Below are positions 33,890 through 41,979 of a stretch of DNA of 64,000 nt, piece by piece (within the stretch, counting starts at the first letter, position 1; each line of letters starts with the position of its first letter). The translations under genes and the position numbers were made by a program. The notes beneath the pieces were generated by a model that saw only the letters and a list, made by a program, of their open reading frames with translations, was not told the origin of the DNA and did not search any database. Origin of the DNA: Fusibacillus kribbianus (lineage in GTDB: Bacteria; Bacillota; Clostridia; Lachnospirales; Lachnospiraceae); the NCBI RefSeq assembly GCF_030053595.1, contig NZ_JASGBQ010000002.1:124001-188000 (forward strand), in the 5' to 3' direction.

Positions 33890-34630
33890 TTATTTTCCTC
33901 CGTGCCATCCCTGCAGACAAAAGGGAAGTTCCATCCGGTTGGCTTCCAGTAAAGCCCTGTCCTGCAGGATCGTTTTTGCATCCCCGTCCGCCACTATTTT
34001 CCCATGGGCAAGAAGGATCACTCTTTGACAGGTATCCAGAATCATATCCAGATCATGGGAGGCAATGAGCTTTGTCTGAGCAAGGCTGTTGATCGTATTG
34101 ATTACCGTCCTTCTGTTGACCGGATCAAGTGCCGTGGAAGGTTCGTCCATCAGGATGGCATCCGGTTCCATGGCAAGTATGGTGGCAATGGCTGCCATCC
34201 TCTTTTCCCCTCCGGATATTTTATGATTATAGCGATGCTTTAACTCCAAAAGCCCCAGGCGGCCCAGGACCTCATCCACCTTTTTGTCCGCTTCTTCCTT
34301 ACTTAGTCCGTAATTTCTCGGTCCAAAGATCATATCCTCATAAACGGTAGGCATAAACATCTGATTATCGGAATCCTGCAGAACAAATCCCAGCTTCCGT
34401 CGGATCTGCGGCAGATTCTTCTTCTCCACAGGGATCCCTTCCACCAGGATCTCTCCCTGCCCGCTGAGGAGTCCCAAAAGAAGTTTCATAATAGTGGATT
34501 TTCCTGCTCCGTTGGCTCCGATGAGTCCCACCGACTCTCCCTTCCCAATGGAAAAGCTCAGATCCTCCACCACATAGTGTTCTCTGTCATAGGAAAAAAA
34601 TACATGATCAAATTTTATCATCCTGTTCAC
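33890..34630 (-). CDS. cbiO: Cobalt/nickel ECF transporter ATPase CbiO
   Basis: A 246-residue ABC ATPase: Walker A GLIGANGAGKSTIMKLLLG, Q-loop LQDSDNQMFMPTVYEDMIFGP (the ECF-type pattern), signature KISGGEKRMAAIA, Walker B DAILMDEPSTALDP and switch ASHDLDMIL. It energises CbiMQ. The ATG overlaps the cbiQ stop by 4 nt. Last gene of the operon; the 117 bp after it belongs to the copA promoter. Confidence 0.93.
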   Translation of the reverse strand: MNRMIKFDHVFFSYDREHYVVEDLSFSIGKGESVGLIGANGAGKSTIMKLLLGLLSGQGEILVEGIPVEKKNLPQIRRKLGFVLQDSDNQMFMPTVYEDMIFGPRNYGLSKEEADKKVDEVLGRLGLLELKHRYNHKISGGEKRMAAIATILAMEPDAILMDEPSTALDPVNRRTVINTINSLAQTKLIASHDLDMILDTCQRVILLAHGKIVADGDAKTILQDRALLEANRMELPFCLQGWHGGK

Positions 34631-35430
34631 CCCGCAAACAGACTTCCGAGAAGCTGTGTAATATCAAAATATCTGGCGCAAAAAAACGCTCCTGTACAAA
34701 CCGCAGTATAAACGATGCCGGAAATTTTGAGAGGCGGCACATTGACATAAAAGAAATCACCATGAAAACCTCGAAGCATCATACTGTTGTACAGTTCCTC
34801 CCCCCGGTCCATGCTACGAAGAAGCATCTGTCCCAAAAATGAACCCCAGGCGGAAATATGAATTCCCTTCTGCCCCGGAGCCCGGAGGCTGTAGGCCTGA
34901 CTCATGACAGACAGTTCTTCTATCATCACCCCGATGTAACGGTAGGTGAGAAGAAGGAGGGTCGTCAGAATCACGGGAACATGCAGCTTTCTTAAGGCGG
35001 CACAAAGAGAATCCATAGGCGTTGTTGCTATCAGAAGAAAGGATGCCATCAGAGAAAAAACACCCTTCAGCATCAACGTCACCATGGATACCACTCCTCC
35101 GGTGATAACCACAGATCCCAGCTGCATCACCGGCGTATGATCCAGGAAAGGATTCACAAGGCCCACTGCACAGACGAGAGGCAGAACGATCCTGAGCTTG
35201 TAAAAGCAGACATGAACCGGAATCCCTGCAGCCTGAAACAAAAGGACCGGATACAGCACCATGACGATCAGCCTTGTAAAATCATATTTGGGAAAGGATA
35301 CCACCACCACAATATAAAGAATCGTGACCAGAAGCTTGCATAAGGGATGGATCCTGTGGATCGGCGAGTTTTCTGCAGCCAGAGCATCCATTTCCCGAAG
35401 CTCCGACTGGGCATGAGATAATTTATCCAT
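34627..35430 (-). CDS. cbiQ: ECF transporter transmembrane component CbiQ
   Basis: About 267 residues with five to six membrane helices. The coupling region MSQAYSLRAPGQKGIHISAWGSFLGQMLLRSMDRGEELYNSMMLRG contains the two Ala-Arg-Gly-type loops (here SLRAPG and MMLRGF) that contact the ATPase. The N-terminus AQSELREMDALAAENSPIHRIHPLCKL is typical of CbiQ in cobalt systems. ATG 35430 has AGAGG upstream and is chosen over 35460. A small hairpin between cbiM and cbiQ may tune relative expression. Confidence 0.9.
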   Translation of the reverse strand: MDKLSHAQSELREMDALAAENSPIHRIHPLCKLLVTILYIVVVVSFPKYDFTRLIVMVLYPVLLFQAAGIPVHVCFYKLRIVLPLVCAVGLVNPFLDHTPVMQLGSVVITGGVVSMVTLMLKGVFSLMASFLLIATTPMDSLCAALRKLHVPVILTTLLLLTYRYIGVMIEELSVMSQAYSLRAPGQKGIHISAWGSFLGQMLLRSMDRGEELYNSMMLRGFHGDFFYVNVPPLKISGIVYTAVCTGAFFCARYFDITQLLGSLFAG

Positions 35431-35445
35431 AATAACCTCTAAAAA

Positions 35446-35475
35446 AGCGTATAGAGGCACCCAAAGGATGCCTCT
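35446..35475 (-). terminator. Hairpin between cbiM and cbiQ, weak terminator or attenuator
   Basis: AGAGGCA (35453-35459) pairs with TGCCTCT (35469-35475). On the minus strand it is followed, after four bases, by GCTTTTTT. It could partly terminate transcription after cbiM. Confidence 0.5.
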
Positions 35476-35493
35476 GCTATCTTATCATAAATT

Positions 35494-36561
35494 CTATGCT
35501 TTTGCAGTATTTTTTTTCCTTCGGAAAAAGCCTCCTGCCAGACAGATGAGAGCCGCTGCTCCGGCAACTACTGCGGAACCCACCAGGCCGGAAACGCTGG
35601 TTCCCACGGCGCTGTCACTTTCTGAAAAAGCGTAATCCGGAAGCACCGCCGTCTTTTCCTGGATGGATCCGGCCACATCGGCTGCACTGCTGGAAACACC
35701 ATAGTTTTCTTCATCCAGTCCCATGTTCTCGCTGTAGCCCGCTTCTCCGTTACCGAACATGGACCATTCCAGGCCGTCGGGATTGGAGCTGGCGACGAGG
35801 CTCAGACCGCCTCCCACCACTGCGACCACCACTGCCAGGATCACCAGTGTCGTCTTTAACGAGCATTTATTTCTGACCTTCTCCTGATCTGTATTCACAT
35901 CCATCAAAAGCTCCGGACGTGTCTCATAGACAAACAGGAGAACCGCTGAGGTAATCAGCCCCTCCACAAGGCCGATGGCCAGATGGATCGGCTGCATAAT
36001 GCCGACGAAAGCTGCGAAGGGAAGCTCCGTGATACCGGAAACGGAGGTTTCCAGAACAACCGAGAAAGCTCCCAGCTGAAGAGTGAGGACACAGCCCAGG
36101 ACAGCTGCCAGGATGATCCGGATACGTCCTGCCGCCTTCGTCCCAAGGCCCGAGAACAGTTTACCCTGCATGATCGGTCTCCAGATCAGATAATATCCTA
36201 CAAAGCATCCATAAAATGCCATATTCCAGCAGTTGGCTCCGAGAGCAAGAAGTCCGCCGTCGGCAAAAAACAGACTCTGGATCGCCAGGATCACCACCAT
36301 GGACAAAAAGCCCGCCTGAGGTCCGAGGAGCGCCGACAGCAGCATGCCGCCGCACAGATGACCGGAGGAACCGGTACCCGGAATCGTATAATTGATCATC
36401 TGTCCTGCAAAAACCAGGGCAGAAGCCACCGCCATAGTGGGCAGCTTTGCTGTATTTTCATCCTTCTTTAAAGTTTTCACGGAAATACCGGTGGTTACAC
36501 CGGAAGCAACATACATGGTAGCGGCGACTGCCGGGGCCACTAATGCGTCTGCCATATGCAT
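35494..36561 (-). CDS. cbiM: Cobalt/nickel ECF substrate-binding component CbiM with fused PDGLE (CbiN-like) domain
   Basis: About 355 residues. The N-terminus MHMADALVAPAVAATMY carries the conserved His of the metal-binding N-terminus. The CbiM core follows, with IPGTGSSGHLCGGMLLSALLGP and NCWNMAFYGC. From about residue 225 a membrane helix and the motif NPDGLEWSMFG mark a PDGLE domain, the equivalent of CbiN, ending in another helix. The fusion replaces a separate cbiN. The start at 36561 is set by AGAGG and by the need for the N-terminal Met-His; the frame extends 39 codons upstream without support. No cobalamin riboswitch is apparent. Confidence 0.92.
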   Translation of the reverse strand: MHMADALVAPAVAATMYVASGVTTGISVKTLKKDENTAKLPTMAVASALVFAGQMINYTIPGTGSSGHLCGGMLLSALLGPQAGFLSMVVILAIQSLFFADGGLLALGANCWNMAFYGCFVGYYLIWRPIMQGKLFSGLGTKAAGRIRIILAAVLGCVLTLQLGAFSVVLETSVSGITELPFAAFVGIMQPIHLAIGLVEGLITSAVLLFVYETRPELLMDVNTDQEKVRNKCSLKTTLVILAVVVAVVGGGLSLVASSNPDGLEWSMFGNGEAGYSENMGLDEENYGVSSSAADVAGSIQEKTAVLPDYAFSESDSAVGTSVSGLVGSAVVAGAAALICLAGGFFRRKKNTAKA

Positions 36562-36616
36562 AACTATGTACCTCTCTTTCCCGAACGAATCTCGTTCTAG
36601 ACTCTCAACTGATAAT

Positions 36617-36658
36617 AGTATAACAATATATTTTTCGAATTTTAAGCCCCCATGGGGG
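36617..36658 (-). promoter_or_regulatory. cbiM promoter region with a C5/G5 palindrome
   Basis: Minus-strand -10 TATACT (36622-36617) with a weak -35 TTAAAA 17 bp upstream (36645-36640). Directly beyond it, CCCCCATGGGGG (36647-36658) is a perfect palindrome. G/C-run palindromes are bound by nickel/cobalt regulators of the RcnR/InrS/CsoR kind, so a metal-sensing operator is plausible. It is followed on the plus strand by T7, so a plus-strand terminator is the alternative, but no plus-strand gene precedes it. Confidence 0.45.
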
Positions 36659-36799
36659 TTGTTTTTTTCAAAAAGCACAAAAAATTTTCGTCAGTCTGTA
36701 TGGAACACAGATTCATGCAGGTACAAATTGAAAAAGCAGTAGAAATCCCTTTCACCCTGTCGTATAATGGTCTTATCAGAAGAATGCGGAGGATGTCCT

Positions 36800-39781
36800 A
36801 TGGACCGAATTATATGCTGCTGCCTTTTTTCCTTCACTGCACTCGCCAATCTGCTGGTAAGTTTTCAGTGTCTGTCTAAGAAGTCCCGCAAGGGGCGGAT
36901 GCTGGGTTTTTCCATGCTGTTCTCCGCCCTGGTCAGCATCTCCTACCTGATCAGTATCATGACTAAAAACTATTTCGTCATGTCCTTAAGCAGCAGCATC
37001 TATTTCTGCTTCATTGACTGTATGCTGCTTTTTCTGCTTAGGTTTTTTTATGCATTTCTGGATATTGATACCTCTCGCGTCAAAAGTGCCCGATGTGTTT
37101 TGTCCGGTCTGCACATCTGGTCTTCCATCGATATCCTGATTCTCCTGTCGAACCCCTTCCATGAAAAAGCTATTACCTATGCTTTTCATAATGTCGGCAA
37201 CAGCGGTATAGCCAGCTGGGTCTTTGAACCCCACCCGTTTTATACTCTTCATCTGCTTCTGTGTTACCTGATCATCGGATATGGTTTTATTCTGATTTTT
37301 ATGAATGTGTTCCGTATTTCCTATTTATACCGGAACTATTATCTTCGCATCATTTTCAGTGTACTGTTTGTCGTTATCATAAATGCCGCCTATCTGCTGC
37401 AGCTGACAGAGCGGAACATTGACTATTCCGTTCTGCTGTACAGCCTGTTTGGCTATGTTATTTACTGGAATACACTTGTCCGCGGTGACCGAAACCTTCT
37501 CAACCAGGCCCGCCAGATCATTTTGGACCATTCCAGTCAGCCTCTGTTCCTTTTTGATGACAATGACCGGCTGATTCTCTCCAACCAGGCTGCCAGGACC
37601 CTGCTGCCCTCCCTGGACGAAGAGACCCGCTTTTACTGGACCGAGCCCAATGGGGAGCATACCTCCTATATCTGCGACTTCCAGCTTCTCCGGGACAAGA
37701 AACAGAGGATCATAGCCCGCTTTTTTATCTTTACCAACAATATGCTGGGAATTGATTCCCTGACCGGTTTTCAGACAGAACACTACTTTTCTCTTCACCG
37801 GAAAGAATTGTCCTCCTCTCAGACCCAGCCGGTGGGTGCTGCCGTCTGCAATCTGAACCGGCTGTCTCTCCTCAATAATACCATCGGCCAAAGCTGCGGC
37901 GATGAGGCAATCGCCCTCCAGGCAAAGGTCATGAAGAAGCATTTGCCGGCCAATACCGTATTCATCCGTCTCCGGGATGCCAATCTGTGTGCTGTCTGCT
38001 ATGGTCTGTCCAAAAATGAGATTAAAAAACGGATGAAGGATGCAGCAGAGCAGCTGCAGACCTATTCCCAGTTTCCCTTCCGTCTGAAAATAGATTTTGC
38101 CGTCTGTATGCTGGATGAGACAAATGACGTCATGGATGCCGCCGGAAAGGCCATCTCCATCCTGAGAACCAGAAAGGTTCTTGACAGCGAATCCGACCGC
38201 TCCAGCGCCATCGAATCCCTGCGTCAGATGCTGATCGAATGCGATCCGGAAACAGAAGGGCATGTCCAGCGAACCAGACTGCTGGGTGACAGCCTTGCTT
38301 ACCGGATCGGCCTTACCGATTATGAAAGAGATCAGCTTTCCCTGCTGTGTCTTTTCCATGACATTGGAAAGGTGGGGATCCCTCTCCATATTTTGAACAA
38401 GCCGGGGCCTCTGACAGACGAAGAATGGATCATCATGCGGGGACATGTGGAAAAAGGCTACCGTATCGCCAGAGCCACCCCCGAGCTCAACATTGTGGCA
38501 GAGCCCATCCTGCACCACCACGAATACTGGAATGGCAACGGTTATCCTGACGGTCAGCAGTCTGAAGCCATTCCTCTTCTCTCCAGGATCATCAGTGTCG
38601 TGGATGCCTACGATGCCATGGTCACCGACCGCTCCTACCGGAAGGGGATCACCAGCGAAGCCGCCTGTGCTGAGCTTGTCCGCTGTTCCGGCATTCAATT
38701 TGACCCTTACATCGTGGATGTCTTTGTGCGAATGCTGGAAAACGGAAAATCCCATCCCTCAGAAACCACCTGTGAAACGATACATCCGGAGAATATCGCT
38801 GAAAAAGAAGGTTCCAAAGAAACGGCTCCCGCAAAGACCGTTCTGGTGAATCCGGTCCGTTATTCCCAGTATTTTCTGAATGATAAAGAAGTCATTGAGC
38901 AGGTGGATGAAAATTTCGAACAGCTTACCGGCTATACCATCTATGATATCCGGAATCTTTCTCTTACACAAAACGATCTTCTTTTTGAGGAAGACAAGGA
39001 GATCTACTGGAAAATGGTTAACGATATGGTCGGACATGCAGGCATTGTTTATCTGGAACACCGCATCCGCCGAAAGGATGGAACCGGGCGGTACGTATAT
39101 TGTACCGGTATTCCCGACACAGACCCTGCCTCGGGAAAGAAACGGTCCACGATCATCGTTTCGGATATCACGGATTCCATCTCTGTCCAGCTCCAGATCG
39201 GTCAGGCCCGCAACCGGGCCATGATGAGCCTCAGGCGTCTTGAGGAATCCATTCAGAAGGATCCCATGACCGGACTGTTAAATCAGGCTGCCTTCCGAAA
39301 GAACTGTGAGCGGGAGCTTTCCGGCGAAAACTCCCGCTGTGTTCTGATGATGATGGATGTGGACCATTTCAAGGATTACAACGATACCTTCGGACATCCA
39401 AAGGGGGACGAGCTTCTGCTCTGCCTGACTGGTGCCCTCACATCCGCAATCCGCCAGGATGACCTGGCAGGACGCATGGGCGGCGACGAATTCTGCTGCC
39501 TGCTCCGCTTCGGGCGAAACGCTACATTGGAAGACATCCACCGAAGGACCTCAGAGGTTTTCCGCTCAATCAGCAGAGCTCTGACAAAGCTTCCCACAGC
39601 TCCGACTCTGTCAGCCGGTGCTGCCTGTTCCTCCCCCAACGGCTCTTCCTTCCGGGGGCTTTACGACGCAGCAGATAAGGAGCTTTATACCGCTAAGAAA
39701 CGCGGAAAGAATCAGCTTTCCATTCAGAATCTAAAAGACCTTTCAGACGAAATCATGGCTGATGAAGAAATGATTCGTTGA
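36800..39781 (+). CDS. Membrane c-di-GMP enzyme: 7TM - degenerate GGDEF - HD-GYP - PAS - GGDEF
   Basis: About 993 residues. Seven hydrophobic helices (about 1-215, HisKA_7TM-like) are followed by a PAS-like stretch (about 240-300), a degenerate GGDEF at about 330-480 (DSLTGFQTEHYF, with SCGDEA at the signature), and an HD-GYP phosphodiesterase domain with HDIGKVGIP at 520 and HHHEYWNGNGYP at about 571. A PAS domain (about 705-810) precedes an intact GGDEF at 894 (GRMGGDEFC) with the inhibitory-site RQDD five residues before it. The protein could both make and break c-di-GMP. ATG 36800 is set by GGAGG. A single-gene unit unlike its neighbours in strand and function. Confidence 0.9.
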   Translation: MDRIICCCLFSFTALANLLVSFQCLSKKSRKGRMLGFSMLFSALVSISYLISIMTKNYFVMSLSSSIYFCFIDCMLLFLLRFFYAFLDIDTSRVKSARCVLSGLHIWSSIDILILLSNPFHEKAITYAFHNVGNSGIASWVFEPHPFYTLHLLLCYLIIGYGFILIFMNVFRISYLYRNYYLRIIFSVLFVVIINAAYLLQLTERNIDYSVLLYSLFGYVIYWNTLVRGDRNLLNQARQIILDHSSQPLFLFDDNDRLILSNQAARTLLPSLDEETRFYWTEPNGEHTSYICDFQLLRDKKQRIIARFFIFTNNMLGIDSLTGFQTEHYFSLHRKELSSSQTQPVGAAVCNLNRLSLLNNTIGQSCGDEAIALQAKVMKKHLPANTVFIRLRDANLCAVCYGLSKNEIKKRMKDAAEQLQTYSQFPFRLKIDFAVCMLDETNDVMDAAGKAISILRTRKVLDSESDRSSAIESLRQMLIECDPETEGHVQRTRLLGDSLAYRIGLTDYERDQLSLLCLFHDIGKVGIPLHILNKPGPLTDEEWIIMRGHVEKGYRIARATPELNIVAEPILHHHEYWNGNGYPDGQQSEAIPLLSRIISVVDAYDAMVTDRSYRKGITSEAACAELVRCSGIQFDPYIVDVFVRMLENGKSHPSETTCETIHPENIAEKEGSKETAPAKTVLVNPVRYSQYFLNDKEVIEQVDENFEQLTGYTIYDIRNLSLTQNDLLFEEDKEIYWKMVNDMVGHAGIVYLEHRIRRKDGTGRYVYCTGIPDTDPASGKKRSTIIVSDITDSISVQLQIGQARNRAMMSLRRLEESIQKDPMTGLLNQAAFRKNCERELSGENSRCVLMMMDVDHFKDYNDTFGHPKGDELLLCLTGALTSAIRQDDLAGRMGGDEFCCLLRFGRNATLEDIHRRTSEVFRSISRALTKLPTAPTLSAGAACSSPNGSSFRGLYDAADKELYTAKKRGKNQLSIQNLKDLSDEIMADEEMIR

Positions 39782-39799
39782 GAACAATCGGATAAAGCC

Positions 39800-39844
39800 A
39801 GCGTCGGTGAACAGAGGGCAACACGGTTCCTGTTCACCGACGCT
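39800..39844. repeat. Perfect 15-bp inverted repeat between the c-di-GMP gene and yjdF
   Basis: AGCGTCGGTGAACAG (39800-39814) pairs perfectly with CTGTTCACCGACGCT (39830-39844) around a 15-base loop. A second stem GGGGC/GCCCC (39847-39862) adjoins it over the yjdF stop. It lies between convergent genes and probably terminates both, but there is no T-run on the plus strand. Confidence 0.6.
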
Positions 39845-39852
39845 AAGGGGCG

Positions 39853-40269
39853 TTAATGCCCCTTATGCTTTTCCCTTTTCTTTTGCTGTTTCAGTTCAAA
39901 CATCCGTATCTCTTCCGCCTCTTTTTGTTCCCGGCTTCTTATCTTACGTTCCTGTTTGTTCTGCTCCTGCTGCATTTTCAACGCCTGCTGTGATTTTGTG
40001 CCGATGCCGTTTTCCTGCATCTGTTTTTTCGCATCACGCTGCATCCTCTTTGGATTTCTTTTCGTCTCTTTTACAACAGTTGCCACAGCCGGACTAAACT
40101 GCAAACCATAATAGCATTTTTGAATATACTCCTGAATATCGTACTCCTTCGGTTCTGCACCAAAAGTCACCTTAGCCACCGAGAGCTTTTCATTTTCGAT
40201 ATGCTCAAAAACTCCTACCCAAAACGGATCTTCAAAAAATACCGTCAGTTTGCTGCTCACTTTGTCCAT
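39853..40269 (-). CDS. yjdF: YjdF-family protein (DUF2992)
   Basis: A 138-residue protein. The N-terminal half has SSKLTVFFEDPFWVGVFEH and KVTFGAEPKEYDIQEYIQK, characteristic of YjdF. The C-terminal 60 residues are a highly charged Lys/Arg/Gln helix (RKIRSREQKEAEEIRMFELKQQKKREK). The function is unknown. In relatives the gene is controlled by the yjdF riboswitch that responds to azaaromatic compounds, so a detoxification role has been proposed. AGGAGGG precedes the ATG, and a long structured leader lies upstream. Confidence 0.88.
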   Translation of the reverse strand: MDKVSSKLTVFFEDPFWVGVFEHIENEKLSVAKVTFGAEPKEYDIQEYIQKCYYGLQFSPAVATVVKETKRNPKRMQRDAKKQMQENGIGTKSQQALKMQQEQNKQERKIRSREQKEAEEIRMFELKQQKKREKHKGH

Positions 40270-40275
40270 GACAAT

Positions 40276-40440
40276 CCCTCCTGTCCCGCACAGTCGTGCT
40301 CGTTGTCGCGACTTTTGTCAAGTAATTCTGCAGGCAGATTACTTTCCTCATAGTTCGCGCAAATAATTGTTAAGCAAAGAATGGACAACCCGGAGGGCAG
40401 GTTACTTACCCTATAGAATATAGGACGGCTGGGCTACCTA
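40276..40440 (-). promoter_or_regulatory. Candidate yjdF (azaaromatic) riboswitch leader
   Basis: About 165 nt upstream of yjdF hold a repeated 15-mer on the minus strand: GGTAAGTAACCTGCC (40410-40396) and GGAAAGTAATCTGCC (40347-40333), with two differences. Nearer the gene, GACAA and TTGTC could close a stem around the AGGAGGG site, giving a means of translational control. Assignment rests mainly on the yjdF gene itself. I could not verify the covariance model from sequence alone. Confidence 0.5.
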
Positions 40441-40532
40441 CCAGCTCTAGTACATTTTGATTATGTACATTGCGTTTTTATCTTTGCCTGTATAATCAAG
40501 CCATATGGCAAGATTAACATAATAAATCAAGG

Positions 40533-40566
40533 CGAACCTCCCTGAGAGAACTTCCAGAGAGGTTCG
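40533..40566. terminator. Hairpin downstream of the spoIVB remnant
   Basis: CGAACCTC (40533-40540) pairs with GAGGTTCG (40559-40566), with further inner CTG/CAG pairs. It lies 33 bp beyond the stop of the remnant, where the original spoIVB terminator would be expected. T-runs are weak on either side. Confidence 0.5.
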
Positions 40567-40598
40567 TTCCTTTTACTCCGCCGGGCTGCAGCCGCCAG

Positions 40599-40703
40599 TC
40601 ACTTCGTGTCTGTCGGCTGTCCGGCTTTCGTCGGGTCATTGACGAAAACGTGCGTCACCGCGCTCACCAGCTTCCCGTTCTGAATAATCGGGCTGCCGCT
40701 CAC
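40599..40703 (-). pseudogene. Remnant of a second, diverged spoIVB 3' end
   Basis: On the minus strand the frame from 40703 reads [20 protein letters not shown] and then VNDPTK, followed by an unrelated tail and a stop at 40599. The intact SpoIVB in this window has SGSPIIQDGKLVGAVTHVLV then NDPTK at its C-terminus, so the match covers the catalytic Ser region. Over about 79 bp the DNA is roughly three quarters identical. Homology begins abruptly 28 bp from the RhuM-Fic stop codon. There is no start codon context and no protease domain, so it is not a functional gene. Confidence 0.85.
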
Positions 40704-40730
40704 GAGTGATTGTCATTAAGGACAACATTT

Positions 40731-41672
40731 TTATTGCATGCAATTCATTATCACGCTGATCATCATTTCTTTTTCTTCAGGCCTCGATTCAGCAATCATG
40801 ATCGTGAGGGCAACCAATGTTGAATCCTCTATCTTCTTTTTCCCGTCTACAAACAACGCATTATTCTTATCCAGAAAATACAAAAACATGGTTGCTGCAA
40901 TTCTTTTATTTCCATCAAAAAAACTATGATTCTTCGTTACAAAGTATAAAAGATTGGCTGCCTTTTCTTCAAGTGATTCATAAATATCCACTCCACCGAA
41001 AGACTGATAAATATTGCCGATACTGCCTTTAAAAGAGTCATCCTTCTCTTTACCGAATAGATCCGATTCATCACCAAATCGCATACTCTGAATCACCTCC
41101 ATACATTCTTCATATTGAAGAACATATGTTGCTTCATTTCCTTTCGGTCGAGTCATGTTCTGGTGATCATAAGAATCCAGCAGATCGAGTGCATTGCTAT
41201 ACTTTTCAATTACGGAAAGCACTTGTTTGCTGTCCAGTTCATTTTCCGTCCTTTTCATAATTCGTATCACTTCTCCCAGCTGTTTGATACGATTATCATT
41301 CACAGCATATCCTTTCAATATGTACTGTTTCAATACGGAATTAGCCCAACGGCGAAATTCCACACCACGTTTTGATTTCACACGATAGCCAACGGAAATG
41401 ATAACATCAAGGCTATAGTATTCGATATTTCTTTCTACTTCTCGTTCTCCCTCAATTTGAACTGTCGCAAATTTTGCGACAGTTGAATTATCAACATATA
41501 ATTCCTCTTTAAGAGCATTATTAATATGCTTACCAATTGTTTTTACATCTCTGTCAAACAGCTCAGATATCTGATTACGATTCAGCCATACTGTTTCGTT
41601 ATCCACAGCTACAGGTAATTTCACCTGCTTATCTTCCGTTTCAAAAATTACAATTTCATTATTAATCAACAT
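40731..41672 (-). CDS. RhuM-type protein with C-terminal Fic/Doc domain
   Basis: A 313-residue protein. The N-terminal half (about 1-125) is the RhuM region: VWLNRNQISELFDRDVKTIGKHINNALKEEL, then NIEYYSLDVIISVGYRVKSKRG and FRRWANSVLKQYILKGYA. The C-terminal half is a Fic/Doc domain whose active loop HSFFDGNKRIAA (249-260) matches HxFxxGNKR. Fic proteins transfer AMP or phosphate to target proteins. A preceding small XRE gene overlaps it by 11 bp, the layout of a toxin-antitoxin pair. The DNA is visibly AT-rich. It could alternatively be a virulence-associated DNA-binding protein as first named in Salmonella. Confidence 0.88.
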   Translation of the reverse strand: MLINNEIVIFETEDKQVKLPVAVDNETVWLNRNQISELFDRDVKTIGKHINNALKEELYVDNSTVAKFATVQIEGEREVERNIEYYSLDVIISVGYRVKSKRGVEFRRWANSVLKQYILKGYAVNDNRIKQLGEVIRIMKRTENELDSKQVLSVIEKYSNALDLLDSYDHQNMTRPKGNEATYVLQYEECMEVIQSMRFGDESDLFGKEKDDSFKGSIGNIYQSFGGVDIYESLEEKAANLLYFVTKNHSFFDGNKRIAATMFLYFLDKNNALFVDGKKKIEDSTLVALTIMIAESRPEEKEMMISVIMNCMQ

Positions 41673-41877
41673 CCTGCTCCTCCTTTTTCATTTTCCCGAT
41701 TAATTCTTCATACTTCAGCTGATAGTCAATCAGCCGTGGAATATATTCCGGCGGTCTCCTGCGCCCCGCCTCCCAATCCTCTATCGTTCTCAAAGGAATT
41801 CCAATATGTATTGAAAAATCTTTCCTGGTCATTCCTGTTTGTTCCCTAAGTCTCCGTATTTTATCTGCAGATTCCAT
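41662..41877 (-). CDS. Small XRE-family regulator, putative antitoxin of RhuM-Fic
   Basis: A 71-residue protein that is little more than one HTH: ADKIRRLREQTGMTRKDFSIHIGIPLRTIEDWEAGRRRPPEYIPRLI. The WEAGRRRPP motif is common in clostridial mobile-element regulators. Its end overlaps the start of the RhuM-Fic gene by 11 bp, indicating coupled translation. GGAGG lies 13 bp before the ATG, a long spacing. It is probably an autorepressor through the inverted repeat in the promoter. An antitoxin role is inferred from the arrangement. Confidence 0.8.
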   Translation of the reverse strand: MESADKIRRLREQTGMTRKDFSIHIGIPLRTIEDWEAGRRRPPEYIPRLIDYQLKYEELIGKMKKEEQDVD

Positions 41878-41910
41878 TATTTCTGAATGCCTCCATGTAG
41901 TGTTTCATTA

Positions 41911-41939
41911 ATCATATCACATTATTTGCGGAATCGCAA
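41911..41939 (-). promoter_or_regulatory. Promoter and operator of the XRE/RhuM-Fic pair
   Basis: Minus-strand -35 TTGCGA (41939-41934), 17 bp, -10 TATGAT (41916-41911). TTGCG-ATTC-CGCAA (41939-41926) is a perfect inverted repeat that overlaps the -35, suited to autorepression. Confidence 0.65.
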
Positions 41940-41979
41940 TGCGTGGTTTATGAAAAATAATTCTTTCTTTTTTATACAT

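Noticed and set aside
36562-36760. Cobalamin riboswitch before cbiM
   Set aside because: No B12-box-like sequence; the leader is too short and AT-rich.
37325-38755. Long minus-strand open frame opposite the c-di-GMP gene
   Set aside because: Antisense to well-defined HD-GYP and membrane domains; no motifs of its own.
40599-40703. A small functional gene of 34 codons
   Set aside because: It is a slice of the SpoIVB C-terminus without a start context and with an unrelated tail.
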